Positions 1-6,807 of a DNA stretch of 12,205 nt are shown piece by piece (position 1 is the stretch's first letter; each line of letters begins with the position of its first letter). The position numbers were made by a program, and so were the translations under genes. Location: the NCBI GenBank assembly GCA_026001225.1, contig BNZQ01000047.1, positions 1-12,205 on the forward strand, written 5' to 3'. The stretch comes from Clostridia bacterium (GTDB lineage: Bacteria > Bacillota > Clostridia > Christensenellales > DUVY01). The notes beneath the pieces are model-generated. The model did not search any database, was not told the origin of the DNA, and saw only the letters and a program-made list of their open reading frames with translations.

Positions 1-14
1 GGGCGGTTTAAGGG

Positions 15-20
15 TATAAT
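15..20 (+). promoter_or_regulatory. Candidate -10 box upstream of the tyrosine recombinase
   Basis: A perfect TATAAT lies here on the plus strand. A matching -35 box at 17-bp spacing would fall just outside the window, so the promoter cannot be fully checked. If real, transcription would start near base 27 and give the recombinase gene at 224 a leader of about 200 nt. Confidence 0.4.
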
Positions 21-223
21 ACGGGCTTACCCCTTATCTTCGGGGTGATTTTGCCGTTTTCGGGCATAAAAAAACGCACGCGGCGCGTGCGGAAATCACG
101 AAAATATTTTTTTCTACGGACATTTTTCAACGCCGCTTTCGTCACGGACGGTGCGGAATACAAAAAACCGCTGAAATCCCGCTATCCCGCCGTTATACTT
201 AAAGGGCGACGGAGGATAATTTT
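21..223 (+). other. Leader or intergenic region before the tyrosine recombinase
   Basis: No gene is convincing here. One frame is open from base 12, with a GTG at 45 and a stop at 225-227 that overlaps the recombinase ATG as ATGA. The 60-residue product would be very basic and has no clear ribosome binding site. A second frame is open from about base 17 to a TAA at 200-202 but has no good start. The region also holds a GC-rich hairpin at 75-91. I treat it as a structured leader, with a small translationally coupled protein as a weak alternative. Confidence 0.35.
68..91 (-). terminator. Intrinsic terminator on the minus strand
   Basis: CGCACGC and GCGTGCG form a perfect 7-bp stem with a GGC loop at 75-91. 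Read on the minus strand, the stem is followed at once by seven T residues (the A7 run at 68-74). It would stop transcription entering from the right on the minus strand. No minus-strand gene lies between it and the recombinase gene, so it may insulate sequence further left from antisense transcription. Confidence 0.5.
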
Positions 224-1210
224 ATGACACCCACACTAAAAGAATACATAAATACTTGGCTTGAAAACCGCGTAAAACACACGGTGAAAATGCGGACGTA
301 CCTGACCTATACCGACACGGCAAGGCGGCATATTTTACCCGCTTTGGGCGGTATACGCTTGACGGATTTAACAAGTTTAACGCTACAAGCCTTTGTCGCG
401 GACAAACTGACAAGCGGCAATCTGAAAACGGGCGGGGCGTTATCGACGGCGAGCGCGGGGCTGATTTGCGCCGTGCTGAACCTCGCGTTAAGGTCGGCGG
501 TCGAAACGGGGATTATATCGGATAACTCTATGAACAAGGTAAAATACCGCAAGGAGTACGGGAGCGGTGCGCAAGCGTTTACCGCGCCGGAACAACGCCG
601 GATTGAATGTTATATCGCCGCGCATAACAAGATTGAATATATCGGCATACTGCTATCCCTTTACACGGGCTTGCGGCTCGGTGAACTGCTTGCGTTAGAG
701 TTTAGCGACATAGACTTTAAGCGCGGAATATTAAACGTTACGAAAACCGCGCATTACCGAAAAACGGGCGGCGAATACGCTTTTTGCACCGATACCCCTA
801 AAAGCAAAACGTCAATGCGGGTCATACCCTTACCGAAAGAGATTTTAGAAACGTTAAAGGAACATAAACGTAAAAGCAAATCCCGTTACGTCATATCCCG
901 CTTTGACGGGCGGCGGATACCCACGCACAGTTACCAATACGCTTTTCAAGCGGTCTTGCGTAAATGCGGGGTGCGGCGGCTACCGTTCCATGCCTTGCGT
1001 CATACCTTTGCGACAAGGGCGTTGGAGTGCGGCATAGACGTGAAAACGGTGTCGGAAATTATGGGACACGGCAACGCCGCCTTTACCCTGAAACGCTACG
1101 CCCACAGTTTCACCGAACACCAAATCAAAATGATGAATCGTTTATCCGCATTGCTATTTACCGTGCGGAAACGCACACCGATAAAAACCGTTTATCCCAA
1201 CACGGGATAA
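224..1210 (+). CDS. Tyrosine recombinase (phage-integrase family), probable DNA invertase
   Basis: This 328-residue protein is a complete tyrosine recombinase. The N-terminal part (about 1-110) is a SAM-like core-binding domain (LKEYINTWLENRVKH). The catalytic domain carries the expected residues: Arg151 in TGLRLGE, the beta-hairpin lysine near 193-195 in TPKSK, His256 and Arg259 in HALR, His282 in GHG, and the nucleophile Tyr292 in LKRYAH. At 328 residues it is shorter than typical conjugative-element integrases of about 390-400, and no separate N-terminal arm-binding domain is apparent. The ATG at 224 has GGAGG at 211-215 with 8-nt spacing. Two inverted core-type sites lie just downstream (1264-1439), with a promoter between them and a surface lipoprotein gene beyond. 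This suggests that it inverts that segment. Ordinary integration or excision of a mobile element is the alternative. The enzyme family is near certain; the specific role is inferred. Confidence 0.93.
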   Translation: MTPTLKEYINTWLENRVKHTVKMRTYLTYTDTARRHILPALGGIRLTDLTSLTLQAFVADKLTSGNLKTGGALSTASAGLICAVLNLALRSAVETGIISDNSMNKVKYRKEYGSGAQAFTAPEQRRIECYIAAHNKIEYIGILLSLYTGLRLGELLALEFSDIDFKRGILNVTKTAHYRKTGGEYAFCTDTPKSKTSMRVIPLPKEILETLKEHKRKSKSRYVISRFDGRRIPTHSYQYAFQAVLRKCGVRRLPFHALRHTFATRALECGIDVKTVSEIMGHGNAAFTLKRYAHSFTEHQIKMMNRLSALLFTVRKRTPIKTVYPNTG

Positions 1211-1211
1211 C

Positions 1212-1246
1212 AAAAAAGCCCCGTTCCGTCAACGCGGATTCGGGGC
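1212..1246 (-). terminator. Intrinsic terminator facing the leftward promoter
   Basis: On the minus strand GCCCCG (1246-1241) pairs with CGGGGC (1223-1218). TCCG/CGGA pairs inside the stem, and six T residues follow (the A6 run at 1212-1217). The site begins 2 bp after the recombinase stop codon. It is oriented to end transcripts from the leftward promoter at 1304-1332, giving an RNA of only about 85 nt and protecting the recombinase gene from antisense transcription. Confidence 0.75.
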
Positions 1247-1263
1247 AAACCAATGACCGAAAC

Positions 1264-1292
1264 TTTGTGCCTAACTGTCTATTAGGTACAAA
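1264..1292 (+). repeat. Left inverted repeat, candidate recombinase crossover site
   Basis: The site reads TTT, GTGCCTAA, spacer CTGTCTA, TTAGGTAC, AAA. It is therefore a pair of 8-bp half-sites (one mismatch) around a 7-bp spacer. It matches the reverse complement of 1411-1439 at 26 of 29 bases, including the whole spacer. Two half-sites around a 6-8 bp spacer is the known core architecture of tyrosine-recombinase sites. Confidence 0.8.
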
Positions 1293-1303
1293 ATATTGTA
1301 AAT

Positions 1304-1332
1304 AGTATACAGGTTTTCGTCTTTTTTGTCAA
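1304..1332 (-). promoter_or_regulatory. Strong sigma-A-type promoter inside the invertible segment
   Basis: The minus strand reads TTGACA (1332-1327), a 17-bp spacer, then TATACT (1309-1304). This is a perfect -35 hexamer and a 5-of-6 -10 hexamer at optimal spacing. Transcription would start near 1297 and run left through the left inverted repeat into the terminator at 1212-1246. No coding sequence lies in that path, so in this orientation the promoter appears to be parked. Confidence 0.85.
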
Positions 1333-1410
1333 TAATTTATGCCCAATTCCCGATTGCCCGTTCACTTTTTTGCAGAAATCCCGCGCTTTTCTCATTCCGT
1401 ACGCCCGTTC

Positions 1411-1439
1411 TTTGTATCTAATAGACAGTTAGATACAAA
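1411..1439 (-). repeat. Right inverted repeat, candidate recombinase crossover site
   Basis: The plus strand reads TTT, GTATCTAA, spacer TAGACAG, TTAGATAC, AAA. The 8-bp half-sites form a perfect inverted repeat around the 7-bp spacer. The spacer is the exact reverse complement of that in the left copy, so the two sites lie in opposite orientation. Confidence 0.8.
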
Positions 1440-1463
1440 AACCGAAAATCAAATTGTAAATAA

Positions 1464-1481
1464 CCGATAAAACCTTATCGG
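1464..1481 (+). other. Small hairpin in the lipoprotein leader
   Basis: CCGATAA and TTATCGG form a perfect 7-bp stem with an AACC loop. It lies just upstream of the GAGG ribosome binding site (1489-1492) of the lipoprotein gene. No T run follows, so it is not a terminator. It could stabilise the mRNA 5' end or affect translation. Confidence 0.4.
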
Positions 1482-1502
1482 GAGTAACGAGGTAAAAAAG
1501 GC

Positions 1503-4500
1503 ATGAAAAAGGTCAAGGTATTATTTATCACATTGCTTGTCGCACTGTCCGCGCTCGCGCTGTTCGCTTGTTCGGGTTCGGGCGGCGGCGACGGCGTTGT
1601 CGCGCTTACCACGCCGACAAATTTAACGGTTGACGCGACCGCGAAAACGGTGACATGGGACGTTGTGGCGAACGCGTCCGGCTACACGGTGGACGTGGAC
1701 GGGACGGCGGCCGACGCAAATACGAATTCGTTCTCTCTCGCGTCCTATTGGGCGGCGGGCAATCACGCCGTAAAGGTCAAAGCCAAGGGCGACGGCACGG
1801 TTTGGAAGGATTCCGCTTGGTCGCAGGCAAAAAGTTACACCGTGTCCGAATCGGGCACGGTCGCGCAGCAACTGTCCGCGCCGACGGATTTGACCGTCAA
1901 TGAGAGCGCGAAAACGGTAACGTGGAACACAGTCGCGAACGCAAGCGGTTATTCCGTACAAATTGATAACGGCGCGGCGACCGATAACGGAACAGCGACT
2001 ACATACGCCTTGGCAAACTATTGGACGGCGGGCAATCACACCGTCAAGGTAAAAGCAATCGGCGACGGTACAAATTATACCGATTCCGATTGGGCGGCAA
2101 AGACCTATACGGTGACGGAATCCCCGCAACCGCAACAATTACCCACACCCGCGGGTTTAAACGTTAACGCGGAAACCAAAACCTTGACATGGAACGCCGT
2201 CGCCAACGCGTACGGTTACACGTTGGACGTCGATAATCAGACATATACCGCGAGCGGTAACAGTTACTCCTTATCCTCTTTGACAAATCCCAAGGTTTAC
2301 GCCGTGAAGGTCCGCGCCGACGGAAACGGAACTACATATTTGACTTCCGGCTATTCGGCACCCGTCAATTACACCGTGACCGCGCAACTCGATACGCCTG
2401 CGGGCTTACTGATAACGGGCACTACGCTGACATGGAACGCCGTCGCCAACGCGGGCGGCTATGACGTGCAGGTGGATAACAACGCGCCGGTTACTCTGAA
2501 CGGCGGGCAAACGGCCTCTTACTCTCTCTCGTCCCTAACGGATAATTCCAAAACCTATACCCTCAAAGTAAAGGCGTTGGGCGACGGCACGGTCTACCTG
2601 CACTCCGAGTTTTCCGCTGCCGTGGAGTATATCGGTGACGACAGCCATTCGCTGAAAAACGCAGAGGGCTTTACGATTACGGGAACCACCGCGTCTATCA
2701 AGTTGTACAATGCAACGTCGGAATTTGACTTTAACGGCAAAATCACGGTCAGCGCGGAGGCAACATGGATTGTAACGTCCGATCCCTACGGGGTGGAACG
2801 ACCGTACCCGTATAAGGTTATGCCGCTCAATTCGGGAGATAATACGGTATATCTGTTCGTCACGGGCAACGGCGAAACGACCCGTTATACCCTTGCCATG
2901 CGCCGCCGCCCGATCCACACGGTGTCGTTCGATATGAGCGGCGGCACGTCGGTATCCTCTCAACAGATTGAAGAGGACAGTTGTGCCGTGCAACCGACGA
3001 CTGCGCCGGAAAGTCTATTACGCACAGGCTACACCTTCGCGGATTGGAATTTCGATTTTAACGCACCGATAGTCGGAAACACCCAAATCACCCCGAATTG
3101 GACGGCGAGGAAATATACCGTAACATACGATTTCCGGGGCGGCAACGGAAGCAAGTTGACGGACGAAGTAGCCTACGACGGCGCATACAACTTTATCACG
3201 CCGACCGCGCCGCAAACCTATCTCGTTTTCGGCGGGTGGTACGCGTCCGTGGGCGTAAGCGCGGGAACGAAGTATACGGGAGCGAACGGGCAAAGCGTGT
3301 CGGTTTGGAAGGTGGCGCAAGACGTAACGGTTTATGCCTATTGGTTGGGCTTGGACGATTTGCAATATACCGAAATCAACGGCGGCGCGGCGTATTCCGT
3401 ATCCAAAGGCACAGCAACCTTTGCCGAGATTTATATCCCTGACGAATATAACGGCAAATCCGTTACGGCGGTCGGTTCGTTCGCAAATTACACGAATCTG
3501 ACGAAAATCATTGTACCGAACAGTGTGACGGGCATCGGGAGCGGCGCGTTCTATGGATGCATCGGGTTGACGAGTATCACGATACCGTTTGTGGGGGCGA
3601 CGTTGAACGGGAGCAGTAACACGCATTTCGGGTATATATTCGGGGCTTCGAGTTATAGCAATCAGTCCTCCTCTGTCCCCTCGTCCTTAAAGACGGTAGT
3701 CATAACGGGCGGCAACAGCATCGGTACTTACGTGTTCTATGGGTGTAGCGGGTTGACGAGTATCACGATACCGAACGGAGTGACAAGCATAGCTACTTAC
3801 GCGTTCTATGGATGCAGCGGGTTGACGGGAGCGTTGACGATACCGAACGGAGTGACAAGCATAGCTACTTACGCGTTCTATGGATGCAGCGGGTTGACGG
3901 GAGCGTTAACGATACCGAGCGGAGTGACGAGCATCGGTGGTGGCGCGTTCAATGGATGCAGCGGGTTGACGGAGATCAACTTTAACGCGACGGCGATGAC
4001 CGACCTATCGAGTAATAATAATGTATTCTCCAATGCGGGAACATCGGGCAGCGGAATAACGGTGAACGTCGGGGCAAACGTGACCAAGATACCGGCTTAC
4101 TTATTCCAGAATATGTCCAAGATTACGAGCGTGGTATTCGCGCAGGGCAGCGTATGCGCGAGCATCGGTAATTACGCGTTCTATAATTGCAGCGGATTGA
4201 CGGGTATAGAGATACCGAGCGGGGTGACGAGCATCGGTAATTACGCGTTCTATGGATGCAGCGGGTTGACGGAGATCAACTTTAACGCGACGGCGATGAC
4301 CGACCTATCGAGTAATAATTATGTATTCTACAATGCGGGAACATCGGGCAGCGGTATAACGGTGAATGTCGGGGCAAACGTGACCAAGATACCGGCTTAC
4401 TTATTCTATCCGTATAGCAGTAATTTACCCAAAATTACGAGCGTGGTATTCGCGCAGGGCAGCGTATGCGCGAGCATCGGTACTTACGCGTTCTATGGAT

Positions 4501-6044
4501 GCAGTGGGTTGACGGGTATAGAGATACCGAGCGGAGCGACGAGCATCGGTACTTACGCGTTCTATGGATGCAGCGGGTTGACGGAGATCAACTTTAACGC
4601 GACGGCGATGACCGACCTATCGAGTAATAATAATGTATTCTCCAATGCGGGAACATCGGGCAGCGGTATAACGGTGAACGTCGGGGCAAACGTGACCAAG
4701 ATACCGGCTTACTTATTCCAGAATATGTCCAAGATTACGAGCGTGGTATTCGCGCAGGGCAGCGTATGCGCGAGCATCGGTGCTTACGCGTTCTATAATT
4801 GCAGCGGGTTGACGGGTATAGAGATACCGAGCGGAGTGACGAGCATCGGTAATGCCGCGTTCGCTGGATGCAGCGGGTTGACGGGTATAGAGATACCGAG
4901 CGGAGTGACGAGCATCGGTACTTACGCGTTCTATGGATGCAGTGGGTTGACGGGTATCACGTTTGGGGCGAACAGCCAACTGACGAGCATCGGTGAGAGG
5001 GCGTTCTATGAATGCAGCGGGTTGACGGGTATAGAGATACCGAGCGGGGTGACGAGCATCGGTAATCAAACGTTCTATGGATGCAGTGGGTTGACGGGTA
5101 TAGAGATACCGAGCGGAGTGACGAGCATCGGGTATGAGGCGTTCTCTAGATGCAGCGGGTTGACGGAGATCAACTTTAACGCGACGGCGATGACCGACCT
5201 ATCGAGTGATAACCGTGTATTCTACAATGCGGGAATATCGGGCAGCGGTATAACGGTGAATGTCGGGGCAAACGTGACCAAGATACCAGCTTACTTATTC
5301 CAGAATATGTCCAAGATTACGAGCGTGGTATTCGCGCAGGGCAGCGTATGCGCGAGCATCGGTCAATATGCGTTCTATGTATGCAGTGGGTTGGCGGGTA
5401 TAGAGATACCGAGTAGTGTGACGAGCATCGGTAATTATTCCGCGTTCTATGGATGCAGTGGGTTGACGAGTATCACGGTAGAGAGCGGTAACACGGTATA
5501 CAAGAGCGAGGGAAACTGTTTGATACAAATCAGTAACAATACGTTGATACTCGGATGCAATAACAGTGTTATACCCGACTATGTGACGAGCATCGGTGAT
5601 TGGGCGTTCTATGGATGCAGCGGGTTGACGGGTATCGTGTTTGGAGCGAACAGCCAACTGACGAGCATCGGTGAGAGGGCGTTCTATAATTGCAGCGGAT
5701 TGACGGGTATAGAGATACCGAGCGGGGTGACGAGCATCGGTAATTCTGCGTTCTATAATTGCAGCGGGTTGACGAGTATCGCGTTTGGAGCGAACAGCCA
5801 ACTGACGAGCATCGGTTATTCCGCGTTCCAAGGTTGCAGCAAGTTGACGAGTATAGTGATACCGAGCGGGGTGACGAGCATCAGTAGTTACGCGTTCTCT
5901 AATTGTAGCGGGTTGACGATATATGCCGAAACAGCAAGCAAGCCGAGCGGTTGGGATTCAAATTGGAATTCCTCAAACCGACCGGTATATTGGGGCGGCG
6001 CTTGGCATTACGATGAAACCACAGGCTTGCCCGTGCCGAATTAA
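1503..6044 (+). CDS. Giant surface lipoprotein with Fn3-like, InlB-type and BspA-like leucine-rich repeats
   Basis: This 1513-residue protein starts with a lipoprotein signal peptide: MKKVK, a hydrophobic stretch and the lipobox LFAC with Cys23, followed by a Ser/Gly linker. It should be exported and lipid-anchored on the outer face of the membrane. Four Fn3-like modules of about 85 residues follow (about 36-378), recognisable by repeated TVTWN.VANA.GY. A cadherin-like beta-sandwich region covers about 380-470. Two InlB/Listeria-Bacteroides type repeats cover about 472-615 (HTVSFDMSGG, YTVTYDFRGG, ending in YW). A BspA-type LRR_5 array runs from about 660 to 1470, with about 22 C(S/I)xL motifs and units like GLTGIEIPSGVTSIG..AFYGC. 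The short C-terminal tail ends in YWGGAWHYDETTG. No sortase motif is seen. Such proteins commonly act in adhesion or matrix binding; the ligand is unknown. The ATG has GAGG 10 nt upstream. Expression probably depends on the invertible promoter just upstream. Confidence 0.9.
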   Translation: MKKVKVLFITLLVALSALALFACSGSGGGDGVVALTTPTNLTVDATAKTVTWDVVANASGYTVDVDGTAADANTNSFSLASYWAAGNHAVKVKAKGDGTVWKDSAWSQAKSYTVSESGTVAQQLSAPTDLTVNESAKTVTWNTVANASGYSVQIDNGAATDNGTATTYALANYWTAGNHTVKVKAIGDGTNYTDSDWAAKTYTVTESPQPQQLPTPAGLNVNAETKTLTWNAVANAYGYTLDVDNQTYTASGNSYSLSSLTNPKVYAVKVRADGNGTTYLTSGYSAPVNYTVTAQLDTPAGLLITGTTLTWNAVANAGGYDVQVDNNAPVTLNGGQTASYSLSSLTDNSKTYTLKVKALGDGTVYLHSEFSAAVEYIGDDSHSLKNAEGFTITGTTASIKLYNATSEFDFNGKITVSAEATWIVTSDPYGVERPYPYKVMPLNSGDNTVYLFVTGNGETTRYTLAMRRRPIHTVSFDMSGGTSVSSQQIEEDSCAVQPTTAPESLLRTGYTFADWNFDFNAPIVGNTQITPNWTARKYTVTYDFRGGNGSKLTDEVAYDGAYNFITPTAPQTYLVFGGWYASVGVSAGTKYTGANGQSVSVWKVAQDVTVYAYWLGLDDLQYTEINGGAAYSVSKGTATFAEIYIPDEYNGKSVTAVGSFANYTNLTKIIVPNSVTGIGSGAFYGCIGLTSITIPFVGATLNGSSNTHFGYIFGASSYSNQSSSVPSSLKTVVITGGNSIGTYVFYGCSGLTSITIPNGVTSIATYAFYGCSGLTGALTIPNGVTSIATYAFYGCSGLTGALTIPSGVTSIGGGAFNGCSGLTEINFNATAMTDLSSNNNVFSNAGTSGSGITVNVGANVTKIPAYLFQNMSKITSVVFAQGSVCASIGNYAFYNCSGLTGIEIPSGVTSIGNYAFYGCSGLTEINFNATAMTDLSSNNYVFYNAGTSGSGITVNVGANVTKIPAYLFYPYSSNLPKITSVVFAQGSVCASIGTYAFYGCSGLTGIEIPSGATSIGTYAFYGCSGLTEINFNATAMTDLSSNNNVFSNAGTSGSGITVNVGANVTKIPAYLFQNMSKITSVVFAQGSVCASIGAYAFYNCSGLTGIEIPSGVTSIGNAAFAGCSGLTGIEIPSGVTSIGTYAFYGCSGLTGITFGANSQLTSIGERAFYECSGLTGIEIPSGVTSIGNQTFYGCSGLTGIEIPSGVTSIGYEAFSRCSGLTEINFNATAMTDLSSDNRVFYNAGISGSGITVNVGANVTKIPAYLFQNMSKITSVVFAQGSVCASIGQYAFYVCSGLAGIEIPSSVTSIGNYSAFYGCSGLTSITVESGNTVYKSEGNCLIQISNNTLILGCNNSVIPDYVTSIGDWAFYGCSGLTGIVFGANSQLTSIGERAFYNCSGLTGIEIPSGVTSIGNSAFYNCSGLTSIAFGANSQLTSIGYSAFQGCSKLTSIVIPSGVTSISSYAFSNCSGLTIYAETASKPSGWDSNWNSSNRPVYWGGAWHYDETTGLPVPN
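3961..4169 (+). repeat. Higher-order repeat, copy 1 of 4 (209 bp)
   Basis: The copy runs from gcgggttgacggagatcaac to gcgcgagcatcggt and encodes the EINFNATAMTDLSS ... VFAQGSVCASIG module. It differs from copy 3 at one base by eye (a to t in the codon after GSG). Confidence 0.85.
4261..4481 (+). repeat. Higher-order repeat, copy 2 of 4 (221 bp)
   Basis: This is the same module as at 3961-4169 with a 12-bp in-frame insertion. The segment coding FQNMSK is replaced by FYPYSSNLPK. Confidence 0.8.
4573..4781 (+). repeat. Higher-order repeat, copy 3 of 4 (209 bp)
   Basis: This copy is nearly identical to copy 1, with a single visible base difference over 209 bp. Confidence 0.85.
5155..5363 (+). 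repeat. Higher-order repeat, copy 4 of 4 (209 bp)
   Basis: This is the same module with several substitutions near its start, where SSNNNVFSNAGTS becomes SSDNRVFYNAGIS. The remainder is almost unchanged. Confidence 0.8.
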
Positions 6045-6143
6045 ATGGTTCCGCCGTAAGCGTACAGTCACGGTAAGCCAAGCGTAAAGGTCATGCAAAT
6101 CAATAGAAAAAATAAAAAATAACATATTTTAAGGAGTAAGAAC

Positions 6144-6764
6144 ATGGAAAAGCAGCGAATTCTATTTGCAAATGTATTGTATGAAAAAAGCGGTACCAAC
6201 AACGGATTTTCTAAGCATGCTAATTCAGGAGGCCTTTTTGGAGAACTCTATAACTTTAATTCCGTACCCAAAGACGGAAAAAGTGTTTGTCTGGGCTTTT
6301 TTGAGCCGGGACATTATACGGACAAGCAGCAAGTCAAGCGATCGCGTCAAGTTCATATTGAAAACATTGACCCCGTATTCGCAAAAGCGCAGGAAACAAC
6401 GGGAGTACTCGTTATTTGGCATGCGGTTGTTCCCAATGGGGACACCTCAATTATTGGTTGGTACAAGAATGCGACAGTTTATAGAGAATACACACCACGG
6501 ACGGCTAATCTATCACCAAGCGGTCGTGACGAGGGATTTACTTACAATGTTGTCGCAGATAAATCAAACTGTGTCAGATTGCCGGAAAGCGAGATTCGGA
6601 ATAATAGAGCAAAGTGGAGCGGGTGCAGAGAGAAAATAAACGGTTTCGGTTTTGGGCAGAGCAATATGTGGTACGCGAATGAGCAGTCTGCGGAAGTGCT
6701 GAATTATGTTTCCAAATTGGTGGACGAAATTAACAACTATAAAGGGCAAAACGACGTAACATAA
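6144..6764 (+). CDS. Standalone protein resembling the N-terminal domain of some HNH endonucleases
   Basis: This 206-residue soluble protein has no signal peptide or membrane segment. I recognise, from memory only, a pattern found upstream of HNH nuclease domains in many bacteria: a central hydrophobic strand followed by GWYKNATVYREY (about residues 105-117) and a C-terminal GFGQSNMWYA (about 173-182). No HNH motif follows, so it may be a reader or binding module without its nuclease, or an independent protein. The ATG has AAGGAG at 6131-6136 with 7-nt spacing. The gene is visibly more AT-rich than its neighbours, which hints at separate acquisition. A defence role is possible but unproven. 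A longer reading in another frame (6166-6639) is a shadow. Confidence 0.6.
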   Translation: MEKQRILFANVLYEKSGTNNGFSKHANSGGLFGELYNFNSVPKDGKSVCLGFFEPGHYTDKQQVKRSRQVHIENIDPVFAKAQETTGVLVIWHAVVPNGDTSIIGWYKNATVYREYTPRTANLSPSGRDEGFTYNVVADKSNCVRLPESEIRNNRAKWSGCREKINGFGFGQSNMWYANEQSAEVLNYVSKLVDEINNYKGQNDVT

Positions 6765-6807
6765 ATAGTAGTATAAATTAACAAATCAATAATCGGAGGA
6801 AAAGAGC

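Larger units (their letters stand above)
1264..1439. promoter_or_regulatory. Putative invertible promoter segment, currently in OFF orientation
   Basis: Two 29-bp inverted copies of a core-type recombination site flank about 118 bp of AT-rich DNA. That DNA contains a near-consensus promoter reading leftward. The segment lies between a tyrosine recombinase gene and a large lipoprotein gene. Because the 7-bp spacers are asymmetric and inverted, recombination between them would invert the DNA rather than delete it. Inversion around the spacers maps the -35 box to 1371-1376 and the -10 box to 1394-1399. The promoter would then face right, with a start near 1406, about 97 nt before the lipoprotein ATG. 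I see no comparable rightward promoter in the present orientation. The layout is seen in the sequence; switching itself is inferred. Confidence 0.75.
3730..5920 (+). repeat. Tandem DNA repeats encoding the leucine-rich repeat array
   Basis: Units of about 69 bp encode 23-residue LRR_5 repeats and recur almost without interruption. Framework codons are nearly identical at the DNA level (for example gagcatcggt, gcgttctat, tgcagcgggttgacg). Differences cluster at a few codons per unit. This pattern is typical of arrays shaped by recent duplication, slippage or gene conversion. Confidence 0.85.

Noticed and set aside
1..223. A duplicate of the tRNA-Ser 3' end as the left attachment site
   Set aside because: I looked for the tRNA 3' sequence near the left edge and elsewhere in the window and did not see a copy; it may lie outside the window.
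45..227. 60-codon open frame overlapping the recombinase start by ATGA
   Set aside because: It has a GTG start without a ribosome binding site, odd composition and a competing open frame in the same stretch; kept only as a weak possibility in the leader entry.
964..1305. 113-codon frame over the end of the tyrosine recombinase
   Set aside because: It is a shadow frame of the catalytic domain and runs on through the terminator and left inverted repeat.
1264..1439. The two 29-bp sites as attL and attR of a small excisable element
   Set aside because: The sites are in inverted, not direct, orientation, so recombination would invert rather than excise the segment.
4713..5831. Two antisense open frames with repeated TDARxxARYLYTRQPA-type residues
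   Set aside because: They are the reverse reading of the LRR repeat array; their apparent protein repeats simply mirror the DNA repeats.
3730..5920. Regular repeats as a possible CRISPR array
   Set aside because: Repeats are in frame inside a long coding sequence and encode LRR units; there are no unique spacers of constant length and no cas genes.
3730..5920. Variable LRR codons as a diversity-generating retroelement target
   Set aside because: No reverse transcriptase or template repeat is present in the window, and the changes are not obviously restricted to adenine positions.
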